The notes under the pieces: model-generated
What the model was told of the DNA's origin: nothing
What the model saw: the letters and a program-made list of their open reading frames with translations, nothing else
Databases searched by the model: none
Made by a program: the position numbers and the translations under genes
Part shown: positions 1 to 12,100 of the stretch, piece by piece
How the letters are laid out: each line of letters begins with the position of its first letter
Position numbering within the stretch: position 1 is the stretch's first letter
Assembly: GCA_026874595.1 (NCBI GenBank)
Contig: CM049315.1
Span: forward strand, 3,094,664 to 3,158,663
Length of the DNA: 64,000 nucleotides
Direction: 5' to 3'
Origin: Sipunculus nudus
Lineage: Eukaryota > Annelida > Sipuncula > Golfingiida > Sipunculidae

Positions 1-620
1 ATGAAAATTAAATCAACAGTGCTTACACGGAAAAAATGTGCCATTGCCAAAGTTGGACAAAATTTAAGGTATTGATTTTAATGCTAATAAAAATTTGCAA
101 AATTCAGATCTAATTTTGGGTAAATAATTGAATCTTGATTAAATAAAGTTATATTTCCTGAAAAAAGTCTCTAGCTTCAGCAAATTCTCATGTTAGGTGA
201 GTAAATATATTTCCTGATTTTTTTAAAATTGCATTATATTTTGGCCCATAACTTCAAAATAATACCCAACACTGACCTAATTTTTTGTAGGTTCATAGAA
301 AATGTATGGGAAAATATGAATACTAAATATGATCAAAAACAGATCAGTGGTTTTGATATTAGGCAGCCTTGAAGTGTAACAATGGCTTTTTTATGGAAAA
401 CGGAGGTTTTTCCTTAATATCTCGAAGAAATGAAGTCCTAATGACCCAATTTTCGGTATGGAAGGAGATTTTGAGGACATCTAATGGTATGCTAAATTTT
501 GGAATCGTAGGTCCAACAGTTTCAAAAGGTGCCCTGTTAACGGACGGCCGACCGGCCGGATGGACAACGGACAAAGGACCACGACTATAGCTCAGATGAC
601 TTATAGTCAGCTGAGCTAAT
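1..620 (+). mobile_element. Family A (pearl/Helitron-like) copy, truncated by window edge
   Basis: The 3' end has the family signature: a short GACGG-rich segment, ACCACGACTATAGCTCAG, and a near-palindrome ending GTCAGCTGAGCTAA. The body is alignable by eye with 2000-2639, 28100-28620, 36740-37570 and, inverted, with 46090-46700 and 48045-48700. No coding capacity is recognised. Bases 621-744 hold nothing recognisable. Confidence 0.75.
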
Positions 621-744
621 AATACATGTACATTTCCTCTGTGATGCAAAATCCCTGACAAACATACTTAAAGCACTGCCACACCATATACAAAGCACCC
701 ATTTATTTTTTAACCTATCCCTACCACTCTCACCAATTTAAAAA

Positions 745-2639
745 CAAGGGACCTATGGGTCACTGTGCTCAGCTGACGTTAACCTTGAAGGTGAAAATCT
801 AAAATAATATCTAATGGAGATAAAGTGTAAGAGGAAGAGGTAATAAAGGCCATGGTTGGTTTATATGATTGGTTTGTATTGATGAGCAAGAAATTGTTGC
901 AAAAAATATTTTGTGACCTGACCATGTGTTTCCTAATGTTGAAACTAAAGCATGTGAGCAGTTTGTGAACAAATGATCTGTACTATTACCATGATCATTA
1001 GTTGGTTTTTCGAATAACTGTTGACATTTCAGTAGTTTACACATTTGTTCAATTGAATCTATTTTTTTGTATAATATATATTATTGAATATATATGTATT
1101 TTATTTATGAAATGTATACAGTTGAAATATAGCTAATTAACAACATAAAACAGGGCAAACAAAGCCTGATCTCAAATTCTGCTGAGGCAGGAAAATAATG
1201 AAGAAATGTTTGTATTAAATCCTGATTTTTTTATCACATCAATTATTTTCTAATTTAAGTTTATATTTCTATACATTTCCAATTTAACATATATATCTGA
1301 ATATAAAAGTTGATTCATAATTCTCAATTGCATCATCTTAAATCTCAATCTTGTCAGATAACACCACATCATGCATACAAATGTTTATTTATTTTTTACC
1401 ACAAAAATATATCTTTTAAATCTGCAAAACAATAAATATCTAAAAATAATACTTGATTTAGATTTCACAATTTTTAATTGTGTCTTTATTTATCCATAAT
1501 GTGCTTCATATTTTATAATAATTTAAGCATACTGATGGGTTCCTTTATATTTGTTAAAATCATTTAAAAGAAAATTGATTTCTTTAAAAATGCTATATTA
1601 CACAACATTGCATCTTCTGGATTACACCTTGAATTATTTTTTCAAGGAAAGTTTTTGCATATCGGAGTGGAAACAGCATTACAATTAAGGAGATACAGTG
1701 AAAACAATAACAATTACTGCATAACACTTGGTGGGTTGGGTTTGCGGGGCGGGGGGGGGGGGGGGGGGATTGGGGTGGTGATATGAGAATAACTGTACAC
1801 CTGTCACAGCAGGGGATCTCCCCCAGTGACTCTAACAAATCAGAAACCCTGGCATAGCTGACTTCCAGTGACCTGGAGTGGGACCCTGCATCTGTAATCA
1901 AAGCAAGTGACTACAGAAAAAAAATCAATGACTAGCTTAATTTTCAAGCTTTTATTTCCAAATTTCAAATTTCGACAAACTAAATATTTATGTTTACATG
2001 CTGTGAAAATTAAATCAATGGTGCTTACAGGAAAAAAACGTGCCATGGTCAAAGTTGGGCAAAATTTAAGGTACTGATTTTTTTTTATGCTAATAACTTA
2101 AAAAATTTACAAAATTCAGATCTAATTTTGGGTAAACAATTGAATCTTAATTAAACATAGTTATATACTTGAAAAAATAGACTCTACTTTCAAAATTTTT
2201 CATGTTAAGTGAGTTATTATTTTTCCTGATTTTTTACAAAGTCCAATATGTTTGGGCCCACAACTTAAAGAATTTATACTTTACAGACTTAATTTCTGGC
2301 ATGTACATAGGAACTATATCGAGGAATATTTATGGTAAATATGAGGAAAAACAGATGAGTGGTTTTGATATGAGGCAGTCCTGAAGTGTGAAAATAGGAT
2401 TTTAATAAAAAATTGAGGTTTTTCCTTAATTTCTCAAAGGAACAAAGTCGCAAAGACCCAGTTTTCGGCTTGGTAGGAGATCTTGGGGACATCTAACATT
2501 ATGCTGAATTTTGGATTCCTAGGTCTTACAGTTTCAAAACGTGCCACATCTACGGAAGGACGAACGGATGGACAGACGGACGGACGACGGACAATGGACC
2601 ACGACTATAGCTCAGATGACTTATAGTCAGCTGAGCTAA
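745..2639 (+). mobile_element. Family A element, apparently complete
   Basis: It starts with AAGGGACCTATGGGTCAC followed by CTCAGCTGA and ends GTCAGCTGAGCTAA; the CTCAGCTGA / TCAGCTGAG ends are inverted. Its first part matches 50510-50880 inverted and its middle (1800-1880) matches 49480-49600 inverted, so order is kept between copies. It contains a G run at about 1748-1769 and an ACGG-type microsatellite near 2555-2590. Bases 2640-2928, up to the PhyH polyadenylation signal, hold nothing recognisable. Confidence 0.7.
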
Positions 2640-2928
2640 AAAATCAAAAATAATATCTGGTGCAAACCTGTGACCAAGGACTAATACTGTGACTTTAATT
2701 CAGCTTTTGAAAATCAGCCATATTGGAGATCTAGCACAAACAAGAAATGGCAGATGAAAAAATAGAAAAAAGTTTTGAAATTAATGGTTTGCACTCGGGG
2801 GGACCTTAGTATGTCCACCCACAAATAAATTCTTACCCGATTATGGATTTAGAAATAAACGCATCAAAGTCAATAATCCTCCCACTATAGGGAGGGGAGG
2901 CCTAAATACAACAAAGATAATCCATTCC

Positions 2929-2934
2929 TTTATT
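2929..2934 (-). terminator. Candidate polyadenylation signal of the PhyH-family gene
   Basis: AATAAA on the minus strand, four bases beyond the stop codon. If used, the 3' UTR would be unusually short. A more distal signal inside the downstream repeats cannot be excluded. Confidence 0.35.
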
Positions 2935-2937
2935 TAA

Positions 2938-3159
2938 TTAATTTTGAAAAAAAATATGTGATTCTTTCACCCATGCACTTGCCTCTTTCCCGTGGCTAAA
3001 ATTGTTTGTTCTCTCATACTCCACCATGGCAGCTGGACGGAAGTTTGTAATGTACGCCCGGCGGTTGCGATCAGTGGTGTTTCCCCTCGTATAATGCAGA
3101 GTCCGTCCATGATGGAACGTACATGATCCGGCCTTCAGGGGGACAGGCTTACCTTCATC
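2938..3159 (-). CDS. PhyH-family gene, exon 9 with stop codon
   Basis: The terminal coding exon, 73 codons plus TAA. It encodes GRTLHYTRGNTTDRNRR, which has the distal iron ligand His237 and Arg248. The acceptor TGTTTAAG gives phase 0 with exon 8. An AATAAA hexamer (minus strand, 2934-2929) lies four bases after the stop. Confidence 0.9.
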   Translation of the reverse strand, partial: DEGKPVPLKAGSCTFHHGRTLHYTRGNTTDRNRRAYITNFRPAAMVEYERTNNFSHGKEASAWVKESHIFFQN

Positions 3160-6100
3160 CTTAAACAGACACATGGTAGTGGTAACTGTGTTCACATTAA
3201 TATAGCTGTTTATTTTAACACAGCAATTACAGCAAACATCTCATATTAAGTATTATATCAAGACAGACTATCACAAACACAACATATATGTATTATATAT
3301 ATTTCATTACTAGCCCTGTATCTGTCCTTGGCATTTCTACTTCTAAAGTACTTTCCCTGGCATTCAATATACTTGAAAAATCAAGTACATTTTTTAAGTA
3401 CTGGTCAGGTACAGATATTCTTATTTTTACGTTAAAGAGGCATATACATTTTCAATAAACATAAAATTAGGAGACACTAAAACATTCAGAATATCCCTCC
3501 TTGAGGAGGCAATAAAACAGACAACTGTACTGTACCTCTGAGGCATCACATGACAGCACATGGACCCCAGGTTTGGCTGGTTTGTGCGGACGCATTGGTT
3601 TGGTATGTGAGCCAGGAACAAACCACATGCAACCATTGTCTGCATCAGCATCATCAATGGCACACTGTGTGAATAAAAAATGTCCTGTACAATAAACTAA
3701 TACAAAAAGAAATGTCTACCGAATCTGACCATGGTCTAAAGTAGATCCCTGAGGTGAACTGCCTAATATCAGCTTCTTATAGAAGTGTTTGAAGCCCAAG
3801 GAGACTTAGACAAGAAATAAAAGAGAAAAGAAGCCTTTTTTGTATTTTGAAAAAGTTTGAATAAATTTGCATAATTAATTCATTTAAATATTCTGTGTAT
3901 AAGCATAAACCTAGCCCTATCAGATAAAAAATCAAAATGGGTCAAGTAATAAAGAAGAAGCCTATGGGAAGATGTGCAAAATGTGTCATTTATTTAACAG
4001 CAAAAATCTTAACACTGGTAAACCAGTCTGAGTCATTAACATCAAGCAGCTTCATTCTGTAGATACTGGCTTCTTAACTGAGCACTGATTGCTGAAAGCT
4101 AAGGAAGACTAGAACCACTGAGTCCAATCAAATCATTAATTATTCTGAGGCATTATGTGTTTAATTTAAATCCCTTTTATTTGCATTTGAGGTTATAGCA
4201 TTTAAAATTAAGTGAGCCTAGATGGTACTTCAGCTGAAAGATCAGACATAAAGATAAGACATAAAGATAAGACATAAAGATAAGACATAAAGATAAGACA
4301 TAAAGATAAGACATAAAGATAAGACATAAAGATAAGACATAAAGATAAGACATAAAGATAAGACATAAAGATCAGACATAAAGATAAGACATAAAGATCA
4401 GACATAAAGATCAGACATAAAGATAAGACATAAAGATAAGACATAAAGATCAGACATAAAGATAAGACATAAAGATAAGACATAAAGATAAGACATAAAG
4501 ATAAGACATAAAGATAAGACATAAAGATAAGACATAAAGATAAGACATAAAGATAAGACATAAAGATAAGACATAAAGATCAGACATAAAGATCAGACAT
4601 AAAGATAAGACATAAAGATAAGACATAAAGATCAGACATAAAGATAAGACATAAAGATAAGACATAAAGATAAGACATAAAGATCAGACATAAAGATAAG
4701 ACATAAAGATCAGACATAAAGATAAGACATAAAGATAAGACATAAAGATCAGACATAAAGATAAGACATAAAGATAAGACATAAAGATAAGACATAAAGA
4801 TAAGACATAAAGATCAGACATAAAGATAAGACATAAAGATAAGACATAAAGATAAGACATAAAGATAAGACATAAAGATAAGACATAAAGATAAGACATA
4901 AAGATCAGACATAAAGATAAGACATAAAGATAAGACATAAAGATCAGACATAAAGATCAGACATAAAGATAAGACATAAAGATAAGACATAAAGATAAGA
5001 CATAAAGATAAGACATAAAGATAAGACATAAAGATAAGACATAAAGATAAGACATAAAGATAAGACATAAAGATAAGACATAAAGATAAGACATAAAGAT
5101 AAGACATAAAGATAAGACATAAAGATAAGACATAAAGATAAGACATAAAGATCAGACATAAAGATCAGACATAAAGATAAGACATAAAGATAAGACATAA
5201 AGATCAGACATAAAGATAAGACATAAAGATAAGACATAAAGATAAGACATAAAGATCAGACATAAAGATAAGACATAAAGATCAGACATAAAGATAAGAC
5301 ATAAAGATAAGACATAAAGATCAGACATAAAGATAAGACATAAAGATAAGACATAAAGATAAGACATAAAGATAAGACATAAAGATCAGACATAAAGATA
5401 AGACATAAAGATAAGACATAAAGATAAGACATAAAGATAAGACATAAAGATAAGACATAAAGATAAGACATAAAGATCAGACATAAAGATAAGACATAAA
5501 GATAAGACATAAAGATAAGACATAAAGATAAGACATAAAGATAAGACATAAAGATAAGACATAAAGATAAGACATAAAGATAAGACATAAAGATAAGACA
5601 TAAAGATAAGACATAAAGATAAGACATAAAGATAAGACATAAAGATAAGACATAAAGATAAGACATAAAGATAAGACATAAAGATAAGACATAAAGATAA
5701 GACATAAAGATCAGACATAAAGATCAGACATAAAGATAAGACATAAAGATAAGACATAAAGATCAGACATAAAGATAAGACATAAAGATAAGACATAAAG
5801 ATAAGACATAAAGATCAGACATAAAGATAAGACATAAAGATCAGACATAAAGATAAGACATAAAGATAAGACATAAAGATCAGACATAAAGATAAGACAT
5901 AAAGATAAGACATAAAGATAAGACATAAAGATAAGACATAAAGATCAGACATAAAGATAAGACATAAAGATAAGACATAAAGATAAGACATAAAGATAAG
6001 ACATAAAGATAAGACATAAAGATAAGACATAAAGATCAGACATAAAGATAAGACATAAAGATAAGACATAAAGATAAGACATAAAGATAAGACATAAAGA

Positions 6101-9100
6101 TAAGACATAAAGATAAGACATAAAGATAAGACATAAAGATAAGACATAAAGATCAGACATAAAGATCAGACATAAAGATAAGACATAAAGATCAGACATA
6201 AAGATCAGACATAAAGATAAGACATAAAGATAAGACATAAAGATAAGACATAAAGATAAGACTATGAAATTACAGCCCCTGATAAAAAGGTCAGATTTGC
6301 AACATGATCTTCTAAGTAAATTGTTTTTATACATAGAGCTAAGAATCCATACCCTAAGGTGGATTTTGATTTGAGGTGGCTACATTTATGAGGTGGTTGA
6401 ATTTTTACTCTACCATAATGTTTGGTTTAAATATACTTGATACATACCCAGCAGGACACAGCACGTTTATCTGGCAAATCTAACCAGTACGACTCGTCAC
6501 AGTGCCACGGGGTCTTGGTGTCTGTGTGTGGTGCCTGGAATAAAGTAAAAGCATGCTCTATGTACTGTGCTCTATCAACAGTGGAACCTGTCTTAAAGAC
6601 CAGCTGTCTAACTGAAAATCAATCACATTGGTTATAAATGACTTATTTAATGAGATCATCTGTGAATACAAGTGACCCATGGGTCATGACACTCAGCTGA
6701 CTGGGAAGAGATTCGCAAAAGAAAATTTTATCATCTGAATGGTAGTATATACCCATTCAATTGAAGCATCAAACAGATTAACCAACAGGCCAAGATTGTG
6801 TCTGTATTTATATATCTTTCAAATAGAGAAAAAATGCGTAAACTTAAAAAAATACAGGTGGCTCCACCAGGCTGCAAAACTAATAAAAACACTTAATGGT
6901 CAATATCCATGCAAAGAATCATGTTGATCTCTGCAATAGTTGTTCAGATACTTCAGCTTTTGTATCAAATTTTCCATTATTCTGAGGGATACTTCGGAGT
7001 CCTATAGCTTGAAGGATATGGGAAACAGAGACCTAATTTCAGGTTTCCACAGAAACTTTTCATGGGCCTCATTGCATGACAAGAATAAAGATTCTAGGTC
7101 CAGTTGTTATGTTTTGTACCCTGTTGACAGATAACCACATCTTTAAAGGTCTCAAAACAGAGAAAAAATTTAGTAAAAATTTGAAAAATTTGGGGGGGGG
7201 GGGGCGCACCCAGTCTGCAGAAACTGATGAAACACCTCATGATCAATATGTATGCCAAAAATCATGACCATCAGTGTTGTAGTTATTGAGATACTGCAGT
7301 TTTTGTATAAAATTTTTCATTTTTCTGGGGGATATTTTGGAGCCATACAGCTTAAAGGATATGGGTAAAGGAGACCTAATTTCAGGTTTCCATGGAGACT
7401 TTTCATGGGTCTCTCAGTGTGTCAAGAATGAAGATTCTAGGTCCAGTTGTTATGATTTGTGCCCTGTTAACATATTTTCATATCTTTGAAGGTCTCAAAA
7501 ATAGAGAAAAAAATTCGTAAAAAACCCCGAACAAATACAGGTGGTGCCACAAGTCTGCAGAAACTGATGAAACACTTACAGTCAGCTGAGCTAAAAAAAA
7601 ACACTGTTAGCCAGTCCTATGGGTGGTCTCATAACATAGGTTTCACTGAACCATGTTTTATTTGATCCAACATTAACAAGACATCCAGAGAATGCAGACC
7701 CTCAACCTGCTGCCACCTAGGGATTGAAGAGGGAACTACAATTTAATGTTTCTTTACCCAGTTTAATCTAGCATCCAGAATGGATTCACTTTGCAGATGA
7801 CTGCGGTATTGTAGACGTGCCCTTACTTGAGTATTCATATGGTATGTTCTGTAGATTGTACATGTCTGGACATACATACAGGCGGACAGATTCAATTGTA
7901 ATACCTTCTCCTCCAACAAATTGGGAACTTGAAGAGTAAACATTACATATTGACTGTACATTCACTTAAATGAAAGCATATTGCTATATATTAACAGACA
8001 CTGACATTTTACTGAAAGCCTTAAATAGAAGGAAATAAAGGTTATTCATCTTTTTGTATCATGTCTATAATTGTTCACACATTCTTATGAATAAGTCAGG
8101 TAATATAACTGCATGTGAATAAATGTATTGTTTCTACATCAAAAGCCTTAAACCTGTATTGCTACTCTTTACATTAGGCCTACTGAAAGGAAACAATGAA
8201 CTTTACATTTATCACTAAAATTTACAAGTCATCTACAAGTCCCTGAAATCAGCAAAGCAAATGTTTAAGTAAACCACTGATTCTTATCTACTGACATACT
8301 GACCCTTAAAAATACAAAAATTATCTTCTGACCACAACCAATACTGAAATTTCTGCTGTCAGGCAGCTGTACTGTGAACCTTGAACCTTTCTGCAGTAAA
8401 CAGATAGTGTTCATGGATATTTTGGCAAATATAGAACATATGACCTTCAGATGACCTTCATGCTCTCAAGACAGCTATAGAGAGGCTGCAAGTGAGGATA
8501 CAAGAATGGTCACATCAAGACAACAAAAAATCAAATATTTAAAGTGCCCTTATCTTATCTTGTTCTCCATTAACAAAAAGATTTATTGATTGCTACACTA
8601 AGTGAGCTAAATGGGAAGCCCTCTGGACCCTCAGTAACAGTAAATGTACAAGTATTTTGTACTGCTTTCTGCATCATATTAAATAGAACACAGGTAGTCA
8701 TGGTATGGGTGAACTGAGGCATGGATTGAGTGGTAAGGGGAAATAAAATGAGATGTGTTGCATTATTGATGGGTTGGGGAAGGCGTCAATTAGGGTTAGG
8801 GTTAGGCCAAAAGGTCAAAGATATATTAGCATGGATGTATGCCACTTAAACATGATTGTCATTTGAATGAGAAAGCTGTCCATGATGAATACACATTTCT
8901 GGTGGATAGGTCAAACTACTACCAAGATATGAGTGATTTTTTACCCTAGACAGAAAAATAGATGGACACCATGCAAAAATAGTTGAAGGTGGTGCCATCA
9001 GTTTTGTGTATGATAAAGAGCTATGTAAGAGCTATTCACATGCACATTTTCAGGCCTATACGCCAAATCAGTCCTGAGATATAAGCAAGGAAATCTTCAG

Positions 9101-12100
9101 GGTAAACATGATGGAGGGTGGCGACACCTGTCACATAAACAAGAAATCTAACCAATATGTCTATATGTGCATAAATTTCAGCGAATAATTGCAATCACTT
9201 CAGAGGTATGAGTGATTTTAACCTGAGGCAGAGTAACAGATGGATGCTATGCAAAAATGGTTGTTGATGGCACTACCAGTTTTGTGTATGATATAAAACT
9301 ATCCCATAGCCAGATTGGTCAAACAAGTCCCAAGATATGTTGCTTTATGTGTGAAAACAAATGCACAGATAGACGTTCTGCAGAGATGAGAGGTCAGAGG
9401 TCAACCAAAATGAGGACCCAGCAGATCACCCGTGACCCGGTCATAATTCTGAGTTTCATAAAATTTAGTCCAGTGGTTACAGAGGAGTTCTCAAGAAACA
9501 TCTGTAGCTGTGGTGGTGGCAGTGTCCAGCTGAAAACACAGTACCTGCAAAACTCAGGCAGGTACCCTACAGCAATTACGTTTTCACACACATTATCTCA
9601 CACATATTAGTTTGCTGGATTTCACCACCAGGTGCTGGCACACAGTTATGAATTATTAACAGAATTATGACAGGGGGGTTCATTGTCATATTCATAAATA
9701 CTGTATTTGAAGCAACACGTTTAATATGAGTTCTACTTTGCCTTCTCTGATATGCTATTTTAGGTTGTGTCTGGTTTAGACAAATTTCAATCAAATAGAT
9801 GAAACCTTTCATGAGATTTCTTTTGAATATACACATACACACAGTATAGACTTCAACATAAATTTATTTTGTATCTGGATTATGTAAAATGTTGAGTACA
9901 TTTATCTGAAACTCTGAAAATGGCTGAAAATGTTATTGGTCCATGTAGGCTCTACACTTCAACATCTATTATAAAAACATCCTTTATTATGCAAAGAGTA
10001 GGCTTTGAACTCTATACTTCAGTAATTAATTTGTCAAGTTGGAAGCTTTACCTTGGATATCAGCATGTCAAAGTCAAACTCCATGTCCTCACCAAGTATC
10101 ATTTTTGATACGGCTGCTGCCCGCTGATGGATGGGTCCCTGTAGACAGAATATGTGACCCACATTAATGTGACCTACACTGATGTGACCTTCATTAATGT
10201 GACCTTCATTAATATTACCTACATTAATATGTGACCTACATAACTATGTGACCGACATTGATATGTGACCGACATTAATATGTGACCTACATAACTATGT
10301 GACCTACATTGATATGTGACCTATCAAGCCTGCCAAAGATAAATGACCAAAAAACAGAGTAAGTGTTCCTGAAAAAAAGAGCAGACTTCTTTGACATAAA
10401 GAGTGTAAAAAGAGTAAAATAAATGTCAACTCCCTTTTTTTCATCACAGACTGAATAAACGTGCTTTGTGTACAAATATCAAGGTATATTGTTCGCAAGG
10501 TCAGAAACATACATGGCGCTCATCCCCCTGCATGAAGATTAGGGCATTTTCCACATGCTGTGACACGTACTTAACATTTGCACACAAAAAAATATCAAAT
10601 TTTCCCATTCTTGTTCAAACTGGATTGTTAAAGCAGAAGAGGAATAGTATATATTGGAATTCTTTATATAACAAGTGACCCATGGGTCATGACGCTCAGC
10701 TGACTGGGAAGAGATTCGCAAAAGGAAATTTTATCATCTGAATGCTAGTATATACCCATTCAACTGAAGCATCAAACAGATTAACCAACAGGCCAAAATT
10801 GTGTCTGTATTTATATATCTCAAAAATAGAGAAAAAATGCGTAAAAAATACAAGTGGCTCCACCAGTCTGCAGAAACTAATAAAAAAACTTAATGGTCAA
10901 TATGCATGCAAAGAATCATGGTGATCTCTGCATTAGTTGTTACAACTTGTGCCATGTAAACAGATGACAGCATCCTTAAAGGTCTCAAAACTAGAGAAAA
11001 AAATTTGAAAATTGAATAAAATATAGGTGGAACCATCAGTCTGCAGAAACTGATGAAACACTCCATAAACAATATCCATCCAAAGAATCATGGTGATCTC
11101 TTCATTAGTTGTTCAGATACTTCAGCTTTTGTATCAAATTGTTCATTATTCTGAGGGATACTTTGGAGTCCTATAGCTTGAAGGATATGGGAAACAGAGA
11201 CCTAATTTCAGGTTTCCACAGACACTTTTCATGGGCCTCATTGCATGACAAGAATAAAGATTCTAGGTCCAGTTGTTATGATTTGTACCCTGTTGACAGA
11301 TAACCACATCTTTAAAGGTCTCAAAATAGAGAAAAAATTTAGTAAAAATTTGAAAAATTTGGGGAGGGGGGGGGGGGGGGGCGCACCCAGTCTGCAGAAA
11401 ATGATGAAACACCTCATGATCAATATGTATGCCAAAAATCATGACCATCAGTGTTGTAGTTATTGAGATACTGCAGTTTTTGTATAAAATTTTTCATTTT
11501 TCTGGGGGATATTTTGGAGCCATACAGCTTAAAGGATATGGGTAAAGGAGACCTAATTTCAGGTTTCCATGGAGACTTTTCATGGGTCTCTCAGTGTGTC
11601 AAGAATGAAGATTCTAGGTCCAGTTGTTATGATTTGTGCCCTGTTAACAGATGTTCACATTTTTAAAGGTCTAAAAATAGAAAAAACAATTCGTAAAAAA
11701 TAAAAAAATACAGGTGGCGCAACCAGTCTGCAGGAACTGATGGATCATGATCAATATGTATGCAGAAAATCATGACCATCAGTGATGTAGTTAACGAGAT
11801 ATTGAAGTTTTTGTATGAAATTTTTTACTATTCTGGGGGGTACTTTGGGGCCCAATAGCTTGAAGGATATGGGTAACAGAGACCTAATTTCTGGTTTCTA
11901 AGGAGATTTTTCATCGACCTCTCAGAATGTCAAGTTACAAGATTGTAAGTCTGGCGGTTACGATTTGTGCTAGGTTAACGGACAGACGGACAGACAGACG
12001 GACAGACAGACAGACGGACGACGGACAAAGAGTGATCGCTATAGCTCAGAATGACTGAAAGTCAGCTGAGCTAAAAAAGGATAGAAAGAATGCTGCTGAA

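Noticed and set aside
4208-6334. Open frames encoding MSYLYVLSLCLIF repeats on the minus strand
   Set aside because: A translation of the 13-bp minisatellite (39 bp per 13 residues), located inside a PhyH intron.
7743-7961. Possible additional PhyH exon on the minus strand
   Set aside because: Exons 6 and 7 join directly in phase 0 and give an unbroken family sequence (DFDMLISK then APHTDTKTPWH), so no exon is needed; candidate splice sites here do not fit the phase.
8788-8806. Telomere-like TTAGGG units
   Set aside because: Only two units; expected by chance in 64 kb and without neighbouring degenerate repeats.
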